Shown: piece after piece, positions 34,414-47,848 of the stretch
How the letters are laid out: each line of letters starts with the position of its first letter
Numbering within the stretch: position 1 is the stretch's first letter
NCBI RefSeq assembly: GCF_001653235.2
Contig: NW_019154049.1
Span: 124,001-188,000, forward strand
Reading direction: 5' to 3'
From: Pochonia chlamydosporia 170
Lineage: Eukaryota > Ascomycota > Sordariomycetes > Hypocreales > Clavicipitaceae
Length of the DNA: 64,000 bases
Program-made: the position numbers and the translations under genes
Notes under the pieces: model-generated
The model's input: the letters and a program-made list of their open reading frames with translations, nothing else
Told to the model about the DNA's origin: nothing
Database searches by the model: none

Positions 34414-35939
34414 TTAATGCAAGTACAAATGCAGTGCCGCTATGCTCGCTAAAAAGACGTAAAAGTGAGAAATTGCAATGTAACCAGCGCCGGAATCCTT
34501 CTCTGGCGCAGATTCATTTGAATTGGTATTGTTTTTTGTGCCAGAAGGCGCTGCTGACGGTGTCTTCTGAGTAGATTCCTCTGTTGAGGTTGACGACGGT
34601 GCAGAGGTAGTTGTAGGCGACGGTTTCGAGCTGGCGGCTTTTCCAAAGGGTGCAATGATGCATTGTTTCATTAATTTATTGTCGGTCCAGGAATTGCCAG
34701 ACTTTGTAGGCGTCAAGGTTAGGACATAAGTGCTGTCAAAACCACCTGCGCCCCAGCCTACAAATCCAACAAGAACATCGTCATTCTTAGAGATAAACTC
34801 GTTTTGTTCACAGAATTTAGTCATGCACTTTGTCCATGTCAGTGTGAGAACAGTTGTGGTGTCTTTGGGCTTTATCCCACTGATACGTACAGATTGATCC
34901 ATTGAAGCGCCGGATTCCGACACCATGCCCAGGCGTTTGTTCTTTCTCAACCACTCAGCAATGGTTTTAAAGCCCGCCACGTTGTTGGTGGTACACTCGG
35001 CGTGGGTGCCCGAGTTGTTAATGTCCAGGTATTTGTGTAGATCAAGTAACAAGTTGTCGGTCGAGCCATCTGGGTTCGTAATCGCAGCTAAGGCTTCCGC
35101 ACTACCGGTCGATACAAACGTCTCGGCGCTGGCAAAGTTGGTTCCAGGAAGGAGGATGATCTGTGACGTGGCGCCGGCCTTTCGGATGGCTGTTACAGCG
35201 GCCTGGCAACTCTTTGCCCATAGCTTGATATCCAAATCATGAGGTTCGTTCATAAGGCCAAAAATGATTTTGTCGTTTTTGGCATAGTAAGTTGCGAGCT
35301 GCTTCCAAAGACCGGCGAAAACGTCGTCCGTAGGTCCCCCTTGTCCGACTATCCCGCCATCATATCTCGCGAAGTTGTGAAGGTCCAGCATGCAGTATGC
35401 GCCAGTGTCAAGACAGGCTTGTACTAGTTTGTCGAAGTTTCCAAAGTTGATCTTGTCAAGTCCACCCGATGCTTGTCCTGCTGTTATGTACTGCCATGTC
35501 ATGGCTGTGAAGCGAGGCGGCCAGGTTAGCATATCTCAGCACGCCAAGGGATTTTCTGTCGGCCGATCGAATCCTTACATAGTCGGAATGTGTTCATGCC
35601 ATCGTCGTCAACAAAGTGCTTCATCTGACCAGCTGAGTCGGCACCACCCAATGTTGCCAAGGGCACTTGGACATGGTCCGCGGGACAAGAGCCCTGTGTA
35701 CAATCGTCAATAAGTCTGCGGTCTACGAGTCGGGCCGTCTCGCCTTACATCAATGTCGCAACCAAAGTCGACACCAGCCATGGCAACGCCCTACACCTCT
35801 TTGTTAGTTTGCATGTTCAAGTAGTATGGATTGAAGCGTAGGTTCCTGACGTCAGTACATCACATACCAAGTACTTCATTTTACCCATGACGCCCGCGGA
35901 CGCCGCCAGCGCCGCCAAGAGCCATGATAGAGAGCGCAT
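34414..35939 (-). CDS. GH5 endo-beta-1,4-glucanase with GPI-like tail
   Basis: Four exons (35939-35868, 35790-35749, 35693-35579, 35504-34414) sum to 439 codons plus stop. A signal peptide (MRSLSWLLAALAASAGVMG) leads into a GH5 subfamily 5-type catalytic domain like Trichoderma endoglucanase II. Blocks are VDFGCDID, DDDGMNTFRL, LDLHNFARY, the acid/base Glu in LMNEPHD, KYLDINNSGTHAECTTNN and the nucleophile Glu in VSESGAS. It has no cellulose-binding module. Instead the C-terminus has a Ser/Thr-rich stretch and a hydrophobic end (ISHFYVFLASIAALHLYL), suggesting a GPI anchor in membrane or wall. It hydrolyses beta-1,4-glucan and is probably unrelated to the terpene cluster. Confidence 0.88.
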
Positions 35940-38635
35940 CTTTATAACGAGCGAATGATGTCGCTTGCCTCAAGCCTAAGAGCGGTAGCGAGCGCAAAGA
36001 GTCAAATCAATTATCGTAACGAGAGAATTCCTGCCGTGAATACGGGGGTAGGTCGTCGCTCAGCCCGCTGACAGGATAGAGAGAGCGTCAGGGTTTGCTG
36101 AAGCGCAGTCTAAACGGAGTGCATCATCGTCAGACAGGTTGAGTTAGGAAACGTTAAAGACGGTGCAATAGCCAGGAAAAGAGAACAAGGAAGCGAATCA
36201 AACCCCAAAAGCTTTTGCGAAAGAAAGGGATTCTGGCTCGGATATTTAATTGAGCCAGAAGTTGGAAAATACGGAGTTGGTGAATCAGCCTCGTGTTTTC
36301 TTTGGAGCTAGTGTCGGCCCTTCGTATTTTATAAATAACCCCGGACCACTCACTAGTCCTTCTGTCTCAATGTCTCTTTCAGGACCCATTCGATGCAAAA
36401 CCCATCCGACAACTAGCGCTGGGCAACACAAATGACATACAATGGTGATGGGTTCCAATCACCGACAGCCAAGACCAAACGCCACGTCTGAACAGTGGGC
36501 CAAGGCGAAGGGCCCTTGCGCGACCAAGAGACGAGCAAATGTCGCAAATGGACAAAAAGCAACCTGGCCATGGCCAATGTCATGGTCCTTCACTGAGGGT
36601 TGGCCAGAAACAATACTTGTTGAGCTGCTGTTGCGGTGGGAGTTACGAGCTTCTACAGTTCCGTGAAGCAAGGCAACCTTAGCCTCGGAGCTGTTTCAGT
36701 TAAGGGTCAGACCCCAATCTACCACTGTGTTGCTGTTGAAGCTAGGTGCTCAGCAAGCCGGCTCACCAGATGTGATGAAAGAGAACGCACCCAAGCATCG
36801 GAGAGGATGGGACGTTTGAGACTACAGTCAGGATAGTTGCAATGGCAATCATCATGCGCATACACTGAGTACTTTGATCCAGAGTGTTAACCAAGTGGAA
36901 TCTCTGCAATATACGTCAACCAGGCGGCTAATAAACATGCAAAAGACAAGTCACAGTTTAAGTAGCAATGCCTCCGTAAGAATACAGGGTTGCATTTTCA
37001 CACATGAGCAGGCTGTGCTGGTGGGCAGTGGAGTGGAGTTTATTAGACAATCCGGCGAGGACCAGAAGGAACATTGACTAAACAGTCTGAGTCGAGAATG
37101 ATGGCTCCTTTGTGGGGAACAGGTTCGTATTGCGCCAGAGCTGACAGTTGAAAGCCGCCCAGGATCCGAGTCTGTAGCAGGGGTATATTACTCCCTATGA
37201 TATCTCTGACACGGACGACAAAGGCACGAGAATTGGTGTCATGTGGTGGTCGGGTTTCGTTGTCCTCCTCCAGGATGACATTTTATTGCAAGCCTCCCAA
37301 GACTCAGGAATGCATTTAACATCTGCGATGCTGCCCGAGGTTACAGGGTTGGGGAAACTAGTTGACAAGTCGAACAGAGGGTCGGCTGCCTAAGAGAGTA
37401 GCCTCACTTTAAGGGTTTCAACCAGTAGCGGGGTACCTGGAATTGAGCAGAAAAGACAGCAAGGTACGTTGATGCGCAGTGGGAGCGATGCAATCCTCCT
37501 AGGCGAGGGAAGCGGCTTGGCAAGGGTTTCGCTGCGAACACCGCATGGACCCTTCGTTTCTGGAACTCCAGAAGTCGACAGCCAAACTCTTGGCAGAGTC
37601 TGTCCATGCATTGAGAGATCTGGGGCTCTTGGCGAAAGGCGCCAGACGAGATTGAACCGTGCGTGTGTTGCCATGATGTCTGTTGGTTCCGCACCATTGT
37701 GGTCGTTGGGTCTGGTGTTGGACGTCAGCAACCAAACCATTGGCATTCCACCAGACCATTGAACTGCTCTGTATGTGGCTGTGTCAGGACCCTTGGAAGA
37801 GACCCTTATGATCGATGATGTCAGTGGGCTCTGTCCGTAACACGACAAGTTTGTTGGTTCAACGGCTGCGCAAATTCACAAGATCTGAAAGCTTTCAGCC
37901 GTCTGGTGGCTAAGCCCCTGGATCGACTGCTTCCTCCCAGGCAGTACACTAGACCGAACGTGAAATGGAGCTACTCGGCTTCTTTTATGCATGCAGCTTG
38001 TGCCTGCTTAGGCAGAGGCATTCCCGGATAGGTAGGTAGGTTGATCCAGGTTGTTCAGTTGGGCAATCTTGATGGCTTGACGCCATCTGGTGGTGTTGGT
38101 AAAGACAAAGATTCAAACTAATTCTTCCTGTTGATGGCGTGTTCTGGACCCAATTTTGCTCGACCCTCTGATTGACTGCTCGGTGTCAATCTTTTACCAT
38201 GCCACTCAGGACTAACCAGTCTCCAAGTTGCGTTTGCCTGCTGACATCGGATGTTACGCATTCTGGCAGCATCGCTGGGGCTGACTCGGCTGAGCTGATG
38301 TCATCGCCACCAACTTAGCACGGAGACGATCGCATCTCATCACATCTTACTCTTCAACATCCAGTGGCTATTGATGGCATCAGCCACAGTTTGGCATCGC
38401 ACTAAACCGCATCAAAGAAGCACGTGTAACCCTCTGTCAACCTTAATCACATTCAAAGATATATCAATCACCTCGGACGCGACCAGCTGCGGGGCCCTTG
38501 TATCCCGTATCACAAAGGGCCAGGCTCTTCGAAACAATGCGCCGCGCTCAGCAATATCTCAAAGAAGCTCGGCTTATTTAAACACGACTTGACGATTCCT
38601 CGATTCCAAGTAGACAACCCAACTCCTGATCAATC
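35940..38635. other. 2.7-kb gene-poor stretch
   Basis: No gene could be supported. The longest frames (around 37390-37850 on both strands) overlap each other, lack an ATG or introns of the right kind and match nothing I know. The sequence has ordinary GC content, so it may be regulatory or an old relic. Confidence 0.4.
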
Positions 38636-41361
38636 ATGACCAACAAAGGCGACGGCGACGGCGTCGCACCACCAGCATACTCGGCCCACGAGAATGGTGG
38701 AGGCATGCAGTCAGCACCACCTGTGGATGTCGATATCACAGCTGCCTTCGCCCGTCTATCCCTAGAGTCGAATATCACCGAGAGAAAACTTACCGTTAAC
38801 ACCTGTCTCGCGCACTTGAAACTTCTTCACGCGATTCACAACTTAAAGGAGGAAGTGGGCTACACTGATGGGCTTTTTGGCCTGTATGACAGTCGTGCAA
38901 CCGACGACGCAAGCAACTTGGACTTGGACACTGTCCACGTCGAAAAAGGCGTCAAACTCGAAGATGCTGATAAGATTAAACTCGCTCTGAGTAAAATTCG
39001 GGAAAAAAGATGGGCGCTGTTTGTCGCACGCGCCGTTGATCGATACGAGTCTTGGTGGAAGACTATACAAGGCCAAAATGTTCTTACAGAAGACATGATG
39101 GCAGATCCGGTCTCCGAGTTATTTGCCAATTTCCCACTCCTTTGTGAGAAGCCTCAGGGGCTTCGAGAAGATATGCTTCCGCCTCTAGGTACGCCCACAA
39201 GGGTCACGCACCGCCAAGTCTACGCAAGCTGACTGTTATTATGTCTAGATGTATTGATGGTGTTTCACTCTCATATGCTGAATCCTCGGTCTTTCCTTGA
39301 GGACTCCATAAGAAGCTCTATGAAAGGATTGTGGCAAGACGGCATGCCGTGGCCTCTGGTCAATGAAGCAATTGACACTGACTTTAACTATTCCACGTCT
39401 GATGCGTGCCGGAAACGTTGGACCCAAGCGACAGGCCGGATGTGGACCAATGCAGAAGATCCCATGACGAAAATCATCAATTGTCCTTACTGCCAGGTAC
39501 CAAACCACATCCCGTGGACAACTTGCGGAACGAAGGAAAAGAGTGACAAAGAAGACGGGTATGTTATGATGCTGACCCTGTTAGTAATGTATTAAAGCAA
39601 GTGCTAACATTAGGGTAGCTTATCTGGACTGATCGGCACCGGGTACGGCGATGGAAAACTGAACTACCAGTGTGTAGCCTGCGAAGGTAATATTTGCAAG
39701 GAGGCTTTGTCTGTTCGCAAGTTTGTGCAGGACGCAGCACTTCTCCTCACTCGGTCAGTGCCCATGCCAGGAACCATTCTCGACCCTCAGAATGGCATGC
39801 CAGAGCCTGTACCCATCGGCGAGGCTGCCAAAGTATACCCAAGGACGTTTCCAAACCGAATGATTCAACTGGACCTCCGAATTCAAGTCCAAGAGATCTT
39901 CAATGCGTACAGAGATCCGACCATGGAGACTGTCAAGTCTCTTGTCGAGGAGGTCTTGCGCGACCCTACCAGACTAAGTCGCATCAACTCAATGCCAACT
40001 CGATGGAAGAATACCCGATATAGGATCCCTCCCAAGTCCAAGAATTGCGTCCGCAAGATGATGAGCCGGTACTGGGAGAACTTTTCGCCATTTGCCCTGG
40101 ACTTGTGTGGTGCCGTGATGCGCCAGGGAGTCTTTGTCGACAAAATGGTCAAGCTGGACTGGCTTCATAGCCCGTCAGCACGAGAGACAATGGCGCGACT
40201 CATCAACAAATACGTCAACTTTATTACACTCATGCGGCGGTACCCGAAAGAAATTGCCGTTCCAACGCTAGATGTTGATCTTGCATGGCATACTCACCAA
40301 TTAGTCCCGCATTCCTATTACTCTTACACGACAAGAGCCACAGCAAAATTCATTGACCACGATGACAAGATTGAAGAAACGAAACTAAACCAAGCATTCG
40401 AATGGACGTCCAAGACATACCAGCAGGACTTTCACGAGATGTACAGCGAATGCACTTGCTGGTACTGCGAAGGTAAGTACAAATTCCCAGCGTCTCGCAT
40501 CCACTTCGGATAATTCCATCGAGGTTTAGTACCACTGAGCATGGCTAATACCACCTGTCGTAATAGCCACTCGTGCGTCACACATGTCTTCTGTCGGCTC
40601 CCTGTTTGGAACGTCCAAAGGCGACAAGTACGTCGAAGACTTTTACCAATCCGGAAGAGCTGGGCTATGCCCTCCAGATAATTCCGCCCACATCTCTGCA
40701 CACAACGCCGTTCGCTCAATGAATGGATCAAAGGGAACGGTGATAGACTACCTTCGTTCTCGCCAGGACGAAAGACTTGAGCGCAACTATCAGAAAGCCG
40801 TTAAGCGAGCCGAGAAGAAGGGCCGCAAGCTTCCGCCGCGGGATGATTATTATAACCACTGGGGCTATGCCTACTTTAGTACGTTCCTATCACAATTGCC
40901 CATGCATCAACGAAGAGGCCTAACTTGGTATGCAGTGTATTCCCCTGCAGTGTATCCTTTGTATTTTGCCCCGGGAATGTATTACGGCTGGGATCCATGC
41001 TACACTAATGCTGGTGCCGGTGCTTGGGGCGGCTGTGCTGCGGGAAGTTGTGGTGGAGGAGGTGTAGCCACGGGAGCTTGCGGAAATGCTGGGGGATGCG
41101 GAGGTATTGGGGTGAGCTCAACCCAACTTTCAATCTCCGATATATCTTGCTAATCACTGTGTTCCATCAGGGTTGCGGATCGGGAACTGGAGGTTGTGGC
41201 GGCGCGGGAGGATGCGGCGGAGGAGGCGGTTGTGGAGGGGGTGGAGGATGTGGTGGTGGAGGAGGCGGCGGCTGCGGAGGAGGAGGTGGTGGCGGTAAGT
41301 GTTTTGCTATTTGTTCTGGTCCTCTATAATCTATTACTAACAGGCTATAATAGGTTGCTGA
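38636..41361 (+). CDS. Glycine-rich domain protein (DUF1399/GRDP type)
   Basis: Six exons (38636-39188, 39249-39558, 39619-40472, 40567-41111, 41171-41294, 41354-41361) sum to 797 codons plus stop. The N-terminal half has helical blocks and a paired-cysteine segment (INCPYCQVPN, later YQCVACEGNIC). The central region has the DUF1399 hallmark DVDLAWHTHQLVPHSYY, and a further block has CTCWYCE. The C-terminus is about 60 residues of almost pure Gly with regular single Cys, ending GGC-stop; the last two introns lie inside this repeat. Fungal and plant homologues exist, but the biochemical function is unclear. The Gly/Cys tail could bind metal or mediate assembly, which is inference. Confidence 0.85.
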
Positions 41362-41568
41362 TTGCCTGGGCCTTTGCGCGGTGTCGAAGGCCATGAGTGA
41401 ACAAGGAGCCTGTCGATTTGTTGGCGAGGATGAGGGATTTCTCGTTGGACTGCCACGACTTATATCATGTGTCTGTTTAGAATTATATTCTGTTTGTTGT
41501 CTACAGTTTAGTTTGTACTTGTTTCAAATTGGCCTCCTCATCTGCGGTATACGGCATGCCTGCCGGGC

Positions 41569-43048
41569 TCACGGACATTCCATTTCGAGAGCTTCGAGAA
41601 TGGTCTTGTCGGCGTCGAATCCGTAACACCAATCCCGTGTGACTTTATCTGATATGCCTCCTGGGCCACATCGCTCTGCTTGACCTGGCACAATCTGAGT
41701 AGTATGGCTAGCGACCGAGTTGGGATTGTAGGGTGGCAGCAATATATCTCGATCCGACTGACTCAGGGCTTCGTATAGCGCAACACGCTGTTCTCCGTCC
41801 TCTACGTGAAGTGTTTCACCAGCATACGAACTTGCCTTTTGTACTGCTAATACCCGTCTCATGCGAACTCTTTGGAAAACATGCATGACTTTGCAGAGGA
41901 GCTCCTGCGATTGAGACAACCCAGCCGACCTCGTCTCCACGTAATTGATCGCAGTAGACAGAGCTGTAGCATCTTCCACAGCAAGACTGACGCCCATTGA
42001 CAGGAAATACACTGATGCATGTGCAGCATCACCTATTAATGTAAACCGACCCGATGAGTCAGTCCATTTGGGAAGAGGTGGAACCTCATAAGCAGGAAAA
42101 TTGGCAATCTTGGGAGTCGACAGTTCCAAAAGTCTTTGCACACTGGCCAGTATCACGTCAGAGTCGCTCGTATCGCTCGAGTTGAGAATGGCTGAGAACT
42201 TACGGCTTGTCGAAGTCCCTAAACATCTCGCGGGAGGCTTGACGGTATTCCTCCAACGAAAACCGGCTGGTATCAATGATATCTCTATGGGACAGAACAA
42301 TATTGAGAGTAGTTGCCCCTTTGATGAGATACGTCATGCAAGACTTGTGTGGCGCAACCCAAAAGTTTGAGCATCCAGAGTCCAAGTTAATTGCCTTGGC
42401 AATCAACGGGTCCCTTCTGATCTTGCTCATTTCTGCAGACAGCCTGAAGGCGGCCCATCCAGTCGGGCGACTACCAGGGTCAGATTCTCCCAACAACTGT
42501 TGTCGCGCGAATGAGTTTATGCCTAGTCAGTTAGCTGATGAACAAACCTCGCTGTTGACTTAGAGCAGTCTGGACGTGCACCTACCATCGGCGGCAACAA
42601 CAAGGTCAGCTTCAAGTGTTTCACCTGTATCAAGTTCTACCGCACCACGTGGGAAGTCATACTGGATCACTTTGCTGCTGAGCTTTATCTGTGTCCCGGC
42701 TTTGACGGCGTGCTTGTGAAGTATCGAGTGCAACATCCCGCGATGGATTACAATGTACGGCGCACCGTACCGACGGTCCATCTGGCCGAGAGGTAGGGTG
42801 CCTATGAGTTTGCCATCTTTGTAATGCCAAATGTACATACACTCAGGCCGAATGGACTTGTCCATTAGATCGTTCTTCATGCCCCATTTAAACAAATACT
42901 TGATAGCTTGCGGAGTCATCTGTACTCCTGCGCCGAGTTCTGCTAATTCTGAGGCTGATTCCACCAATACAACCTGGTGGCTGCTCTGGGTCAACGCAAT
43001 GGCAAGGGACAGCCCGGCGATGCCGGCGCCAACAATGATTACTTTCAT
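41569..43048 (-). CDS. FAD-dependent monooxygenase (salicylate-hydroxylase-like)
   Basis: Three exons (43048-42586, 42522-42204, 42142-41569) sum to 451 codons plus stop. It has the N-terminal dinucleotide-binding GAGIAGLSLA, the VVAADG (DG) motif split by the first intron, and RFTLIGDAAHA for FAD ribityl binding. This is the group A flavoprotein monooxygenase fold, which hydroxylates aromatic or phenolic rings with NAD(P)H. There is no signal peptide, so it is cytosolic. It lies 8 kb outside the terpene cluster, so membership in that pathway is uncertain. It appears intact. Confidence 0.87.
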
Positions 43049-44939
43049 AATTAAGCGCTCTTTTGCTTGCGATCAAAGGTATTTGTGCGGGAGAAAGGAA
43101 GTAGTCGGCCAAGTTTCCGAAGCGTGTGTGTAAGATGAAGATTGAAAAAGAAAAAAGCGCCTTACTCCGCATTCCTGCAACACATGGTTGGCCAAGGTAA
43201 CATTGAACCAGACACGCTTTCCTAGCGAACTTTGTCGGGTTGCATTGGTTCAAACAAAGTTGTCAGATTTGCCTTCGTTTTTGTCGGGAAACAAGGCAGA
43301 ATTCATTCTCGCAGTGCCCAGTCGTTGCCTGCGCTCTGCTTCCAATTGAGCACACTTGTTTTTGTAAGTTGTGCTTTCGGCCATTCTGTTTCTTCCCATG
43401 AGACCGCGCAAAAGTAAATCCTCTTCGGCGCCGATTTATCCTAACTTCTCAGTATGGCCTCAGAGCTCAGCATCCCTTGGCCTTGGAATGCTGTGCTGTG
43501 AGATGCGTAGTTGCTAGTTCCGCGGCTGCCATGGTATACGAACCTGTTTAAGCATACTTGGGACGATTTTGTGTGTCTTTCTGCAGTGCTGTTGCTAACA
43601 AAAGTACTTACCACGATGCTTGCATGTCGCTTAAACATGAACAATTTATAATTCTTAATTCGGCGTCTTTGATCGGCCACTTCTCACACATCCCCTACCG
43701 CTAAGGCATTCATAATATTTGCATGTCAGTCCATAAATTGCACAGCGTCCGTTGCAAGCGACACGGCTGGGAATGGTTTCGCGTCTCGTGGGCCGAAAAG
43801 TTTAACCTTGTCATCGTGGTTAGCCATGATACGTAACGAGGCGCCTGCAGCTTGCACAGTCGCTCTGTGGAAACAGAATAGACTAGCTTGGATATTACAT
43901 AGCAGGAAGAGCAATCGGGTTTGACATCCCGGTAACATGGGAGGGACACTCTGGTTCTTATCCAGTTCTTCATTCTTTCTTTGGCAACACGGCCCCCAAG
44001 ACACTTCACGAGAAGCTCATAATGACAATAAATATAACTGTGAGCTTTTTATGCGTCCTCGCTTGTACTGGCTTTGTAGTAAGTATGACCCTGGTTAAGG
44101 TAAGGTCACTACCGGGAAACGCCGCGGGAGACAAGTTATGGCATTTGAGGCAGTTGTCCGCAAATTTTGGAGATATAATATGGAATGGTAGAGTCTGTGT
44201 TCAATTTGGCAACAAAACAACATGTGGGGTTGGAAGGTCATGTAGGTTTAAATTGTGAGAATGGAACCTGCCATTTCGGAGCACAGGCGAGATGACATGC
44301 GCCGATTGAGATGTCTGCTTGACTTACCTGTTGCGGAAAGCGATAACTGGAGTGAACATTTGTGAACCTGCAGCAGCTCAAGTGAATCGTACAGTACCTC
44401 CCTATTGTTGCTGTACTCCACGGCTGCCGCCGGACCTACATGCCGGATTGTAATGGTTGTATGGCATAATACCTAGCCGAAGCGAATTCAAATTTCCTCC
44501 CGTAGTCGGAATAGGCTAGTTTCTATTTGCATTCCTGCTGATAAATCATTTTCAGGTTCCTATATCTACCAATGACGACGTTATGCTGGAGTAGGTACGA
44601 GTTGTACACATTTGCCTAATAAAAAATCACGGTTTAAGACTATATTAGACAACCTGGAGAACTAGACAACGACTGGGTGGCCATATATGCAGGAACGAGA
44701 GACTCTGAATTTATCCATAAATGAGCGGAACTATAGACAAACTAAATACATTGGCGTTCAACTCCCAGGGAGGCAGCGATGGCATACTCTCCTCGGCTCC
44801 GTTGTCTTCTACATGACCGCACACACTGTATGATTGGGTGAGTGGCTTGATCTTTAAGGGAAATATCACCTGCTGGTTCCGCCCAAGTCTACCTTTTATC
44901 TTACTGAATCATTGTTCTTCAACAAACAGAAGTGTTCCC
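43049..44939. other. 1.9-kb region with only weak small frames
   Basis: No firm gene. On the minus strand at about 43730-44004, LFGPRDAKPFP is followed by AVSLATDAVQFMD and a stop, which recalls the N-terminal helix of fungal NLR-type proteins and may be a relic. A small plus-strand frame at 44022 is listed separately. Confidence 0.35.
44022..44258 (+). CDS. Possible small secreted cysteine-containing protein
   Basis: A 78-codon frame beginning at an ATG starts with a plausible signal peptide (MTINITVSFLCVLACTGFV) and ends with a Cys-containing segment (NKTTCGVGRSC). No family was recognised. It could be a small effector-like protein or a chance frame; expression data would be needed to choose. 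Confidence 0.22.
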   Translation: MTINITVSFLCVLACTGFVVSMTLVKVRSLPGNAAGDKLWHLRQLSANFGDIIWNGRVCVQFGNKTTCGVGRSCRFKL

Positions 44940-46362
<1,423 letters not shown>

Positions 46363-47848
46363 AATTATCGTTTTAGTATTAGCCTGGAGCCCAAAAGTTA
46401 AGATAGATACTAGATATAATGGGATGAAGCTCAGACGACAGAGAGATATAGGAGAGTGGTTTCGTTGTTACTAGGGAGAAACGAACTATTTGTACACGAA
46501 GTTTTCCCTATTCGCTGCATATGATATTGTTTAAGCCGAGAAACTCACTTATCGGAATAATTGGGTATTGTTACCTATTACCTTCTGGAAGGGGAAACTA
46601 CTTGGGCAGTCTCGTAAGTTCAATTATTGTCGGCAGGCCCTCAGGTCAAGGCACCACGACCTAGTTTTCTCTGGCTTGGGCGCTTTGATAGCACGGATAT
46701 CGCACCACAAATGGAATGTAGGAAATATGACTTGTCTGTAGCATCTTATCTCTAGGCAAGTCAAAGCACGGAGCAAAGACTACAGCATAGGCCGTGCCGT
46801 TTCCGCTTTGGACGAATGAGGAAGGACTGAATTGCCGAGCGTGTCACAGCGTTCTGCATGTTGGTGACTTCGGGTATTGGGGATTGGGTTTAGTGGAAAT
46901 GCAGCGCATACCGAATGTGGATCTTGCTTAAGGATTTATTTACTCCTTCTTACTCTACATTCACAAGCACTGAACAAAGATGTGCAGGGTGTGCACATGG
47001 GTGGCTGCTGCTGCATGTTGGACGACCTCGAGTACGGCCAGCGAACTGCTTGGTAAAGGACTTGGCATTGTGACAGAGACTCAAATTTCCCCTCTTCTAG
47101 GATTTCTAGATGAATTCCCTGTTTGCCTTGGGCGGTGATGCGTGACTAATTATTGAGCCCTTGGGGGTCGGTCAAGCAGCATCATCCTTCAGGTGATGCA
47201 TGTTGAAGTCGCCAAGCCCTATGGTGTCTTTTAAATCTCCGAGGGCTTCGGCCAGTGTGGTCATTGTTGATGTCCTTGAGAATGCAGAAATCGTCTCACG
47301 TACTAGGACCAATCCATCATTGTTTGGTGATAATGGAATACCATTGTAGCAATCTTTCAGATGGGTTACATGAAAGATTGTTTAAAGGACGTAGTGGGTT
47401 GTGGCACTGAAGACTACAGATACTGGAGTAATTCCAGTGGGGATCAAGAGTATTTCGACAAGTTAAATGTATCGCATACCGCGTTGTGTTCTAAGACGCG
47501 TGGAGATGTGTTAGTGCCTACTTAGACGTTGGCGAAATACTCTACCACAGACTCTAGCTCGGGACCGAGCAAACTCGTCAAGGGACCGACGCTATCAGCT
47601 CGGAACCCATCTGTTATACACTTGACCGTGACGGCCGTTTCGCTAGACGAGTGAACCAACATTTGAAAACTCCACTTGGGCAATCTTTTGATACATAAAT
47701 ACTAGGTTGAGATGCCCCTTGGAGCTGCACCGGCGTTTGTTTTACTCATATGACGGACTTTGACTCCTCTGTTGGGCAATTGTGAAGCCACACGCGTTCT
47801 AAACAGAGCAATACCCGACAAGACTGCGGAAAACAGCTTAACCTCGCC
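46363..47848. other. Intergenic region with one copy of a dispersed repeat
   Basis: No gene recognised. About 47448-47553 resembles 56051-56157 in the same orientation. The remainder has only short frames. Confidence 0.45.
47448..47553 (+). repeat. Diverged dispersed repeat, copy A
   Basis: Shares the ordered words gtatcgcata, cgcgttgtgt, tgtgttagtg and accacagact with 56051-56157, with small indels between them. This is probably a piece of an old transposable element (LTR or MITE). Limits are approximate. Confidence 0.55.

Noticed and set aside
37390..37848. Overlapping 100-150-codon frames on both strands
   Set aside because: The longest has no ATG start, no family-like motif, and frames on both strands are equally open, as expected by chance in GC-moderate DNA.
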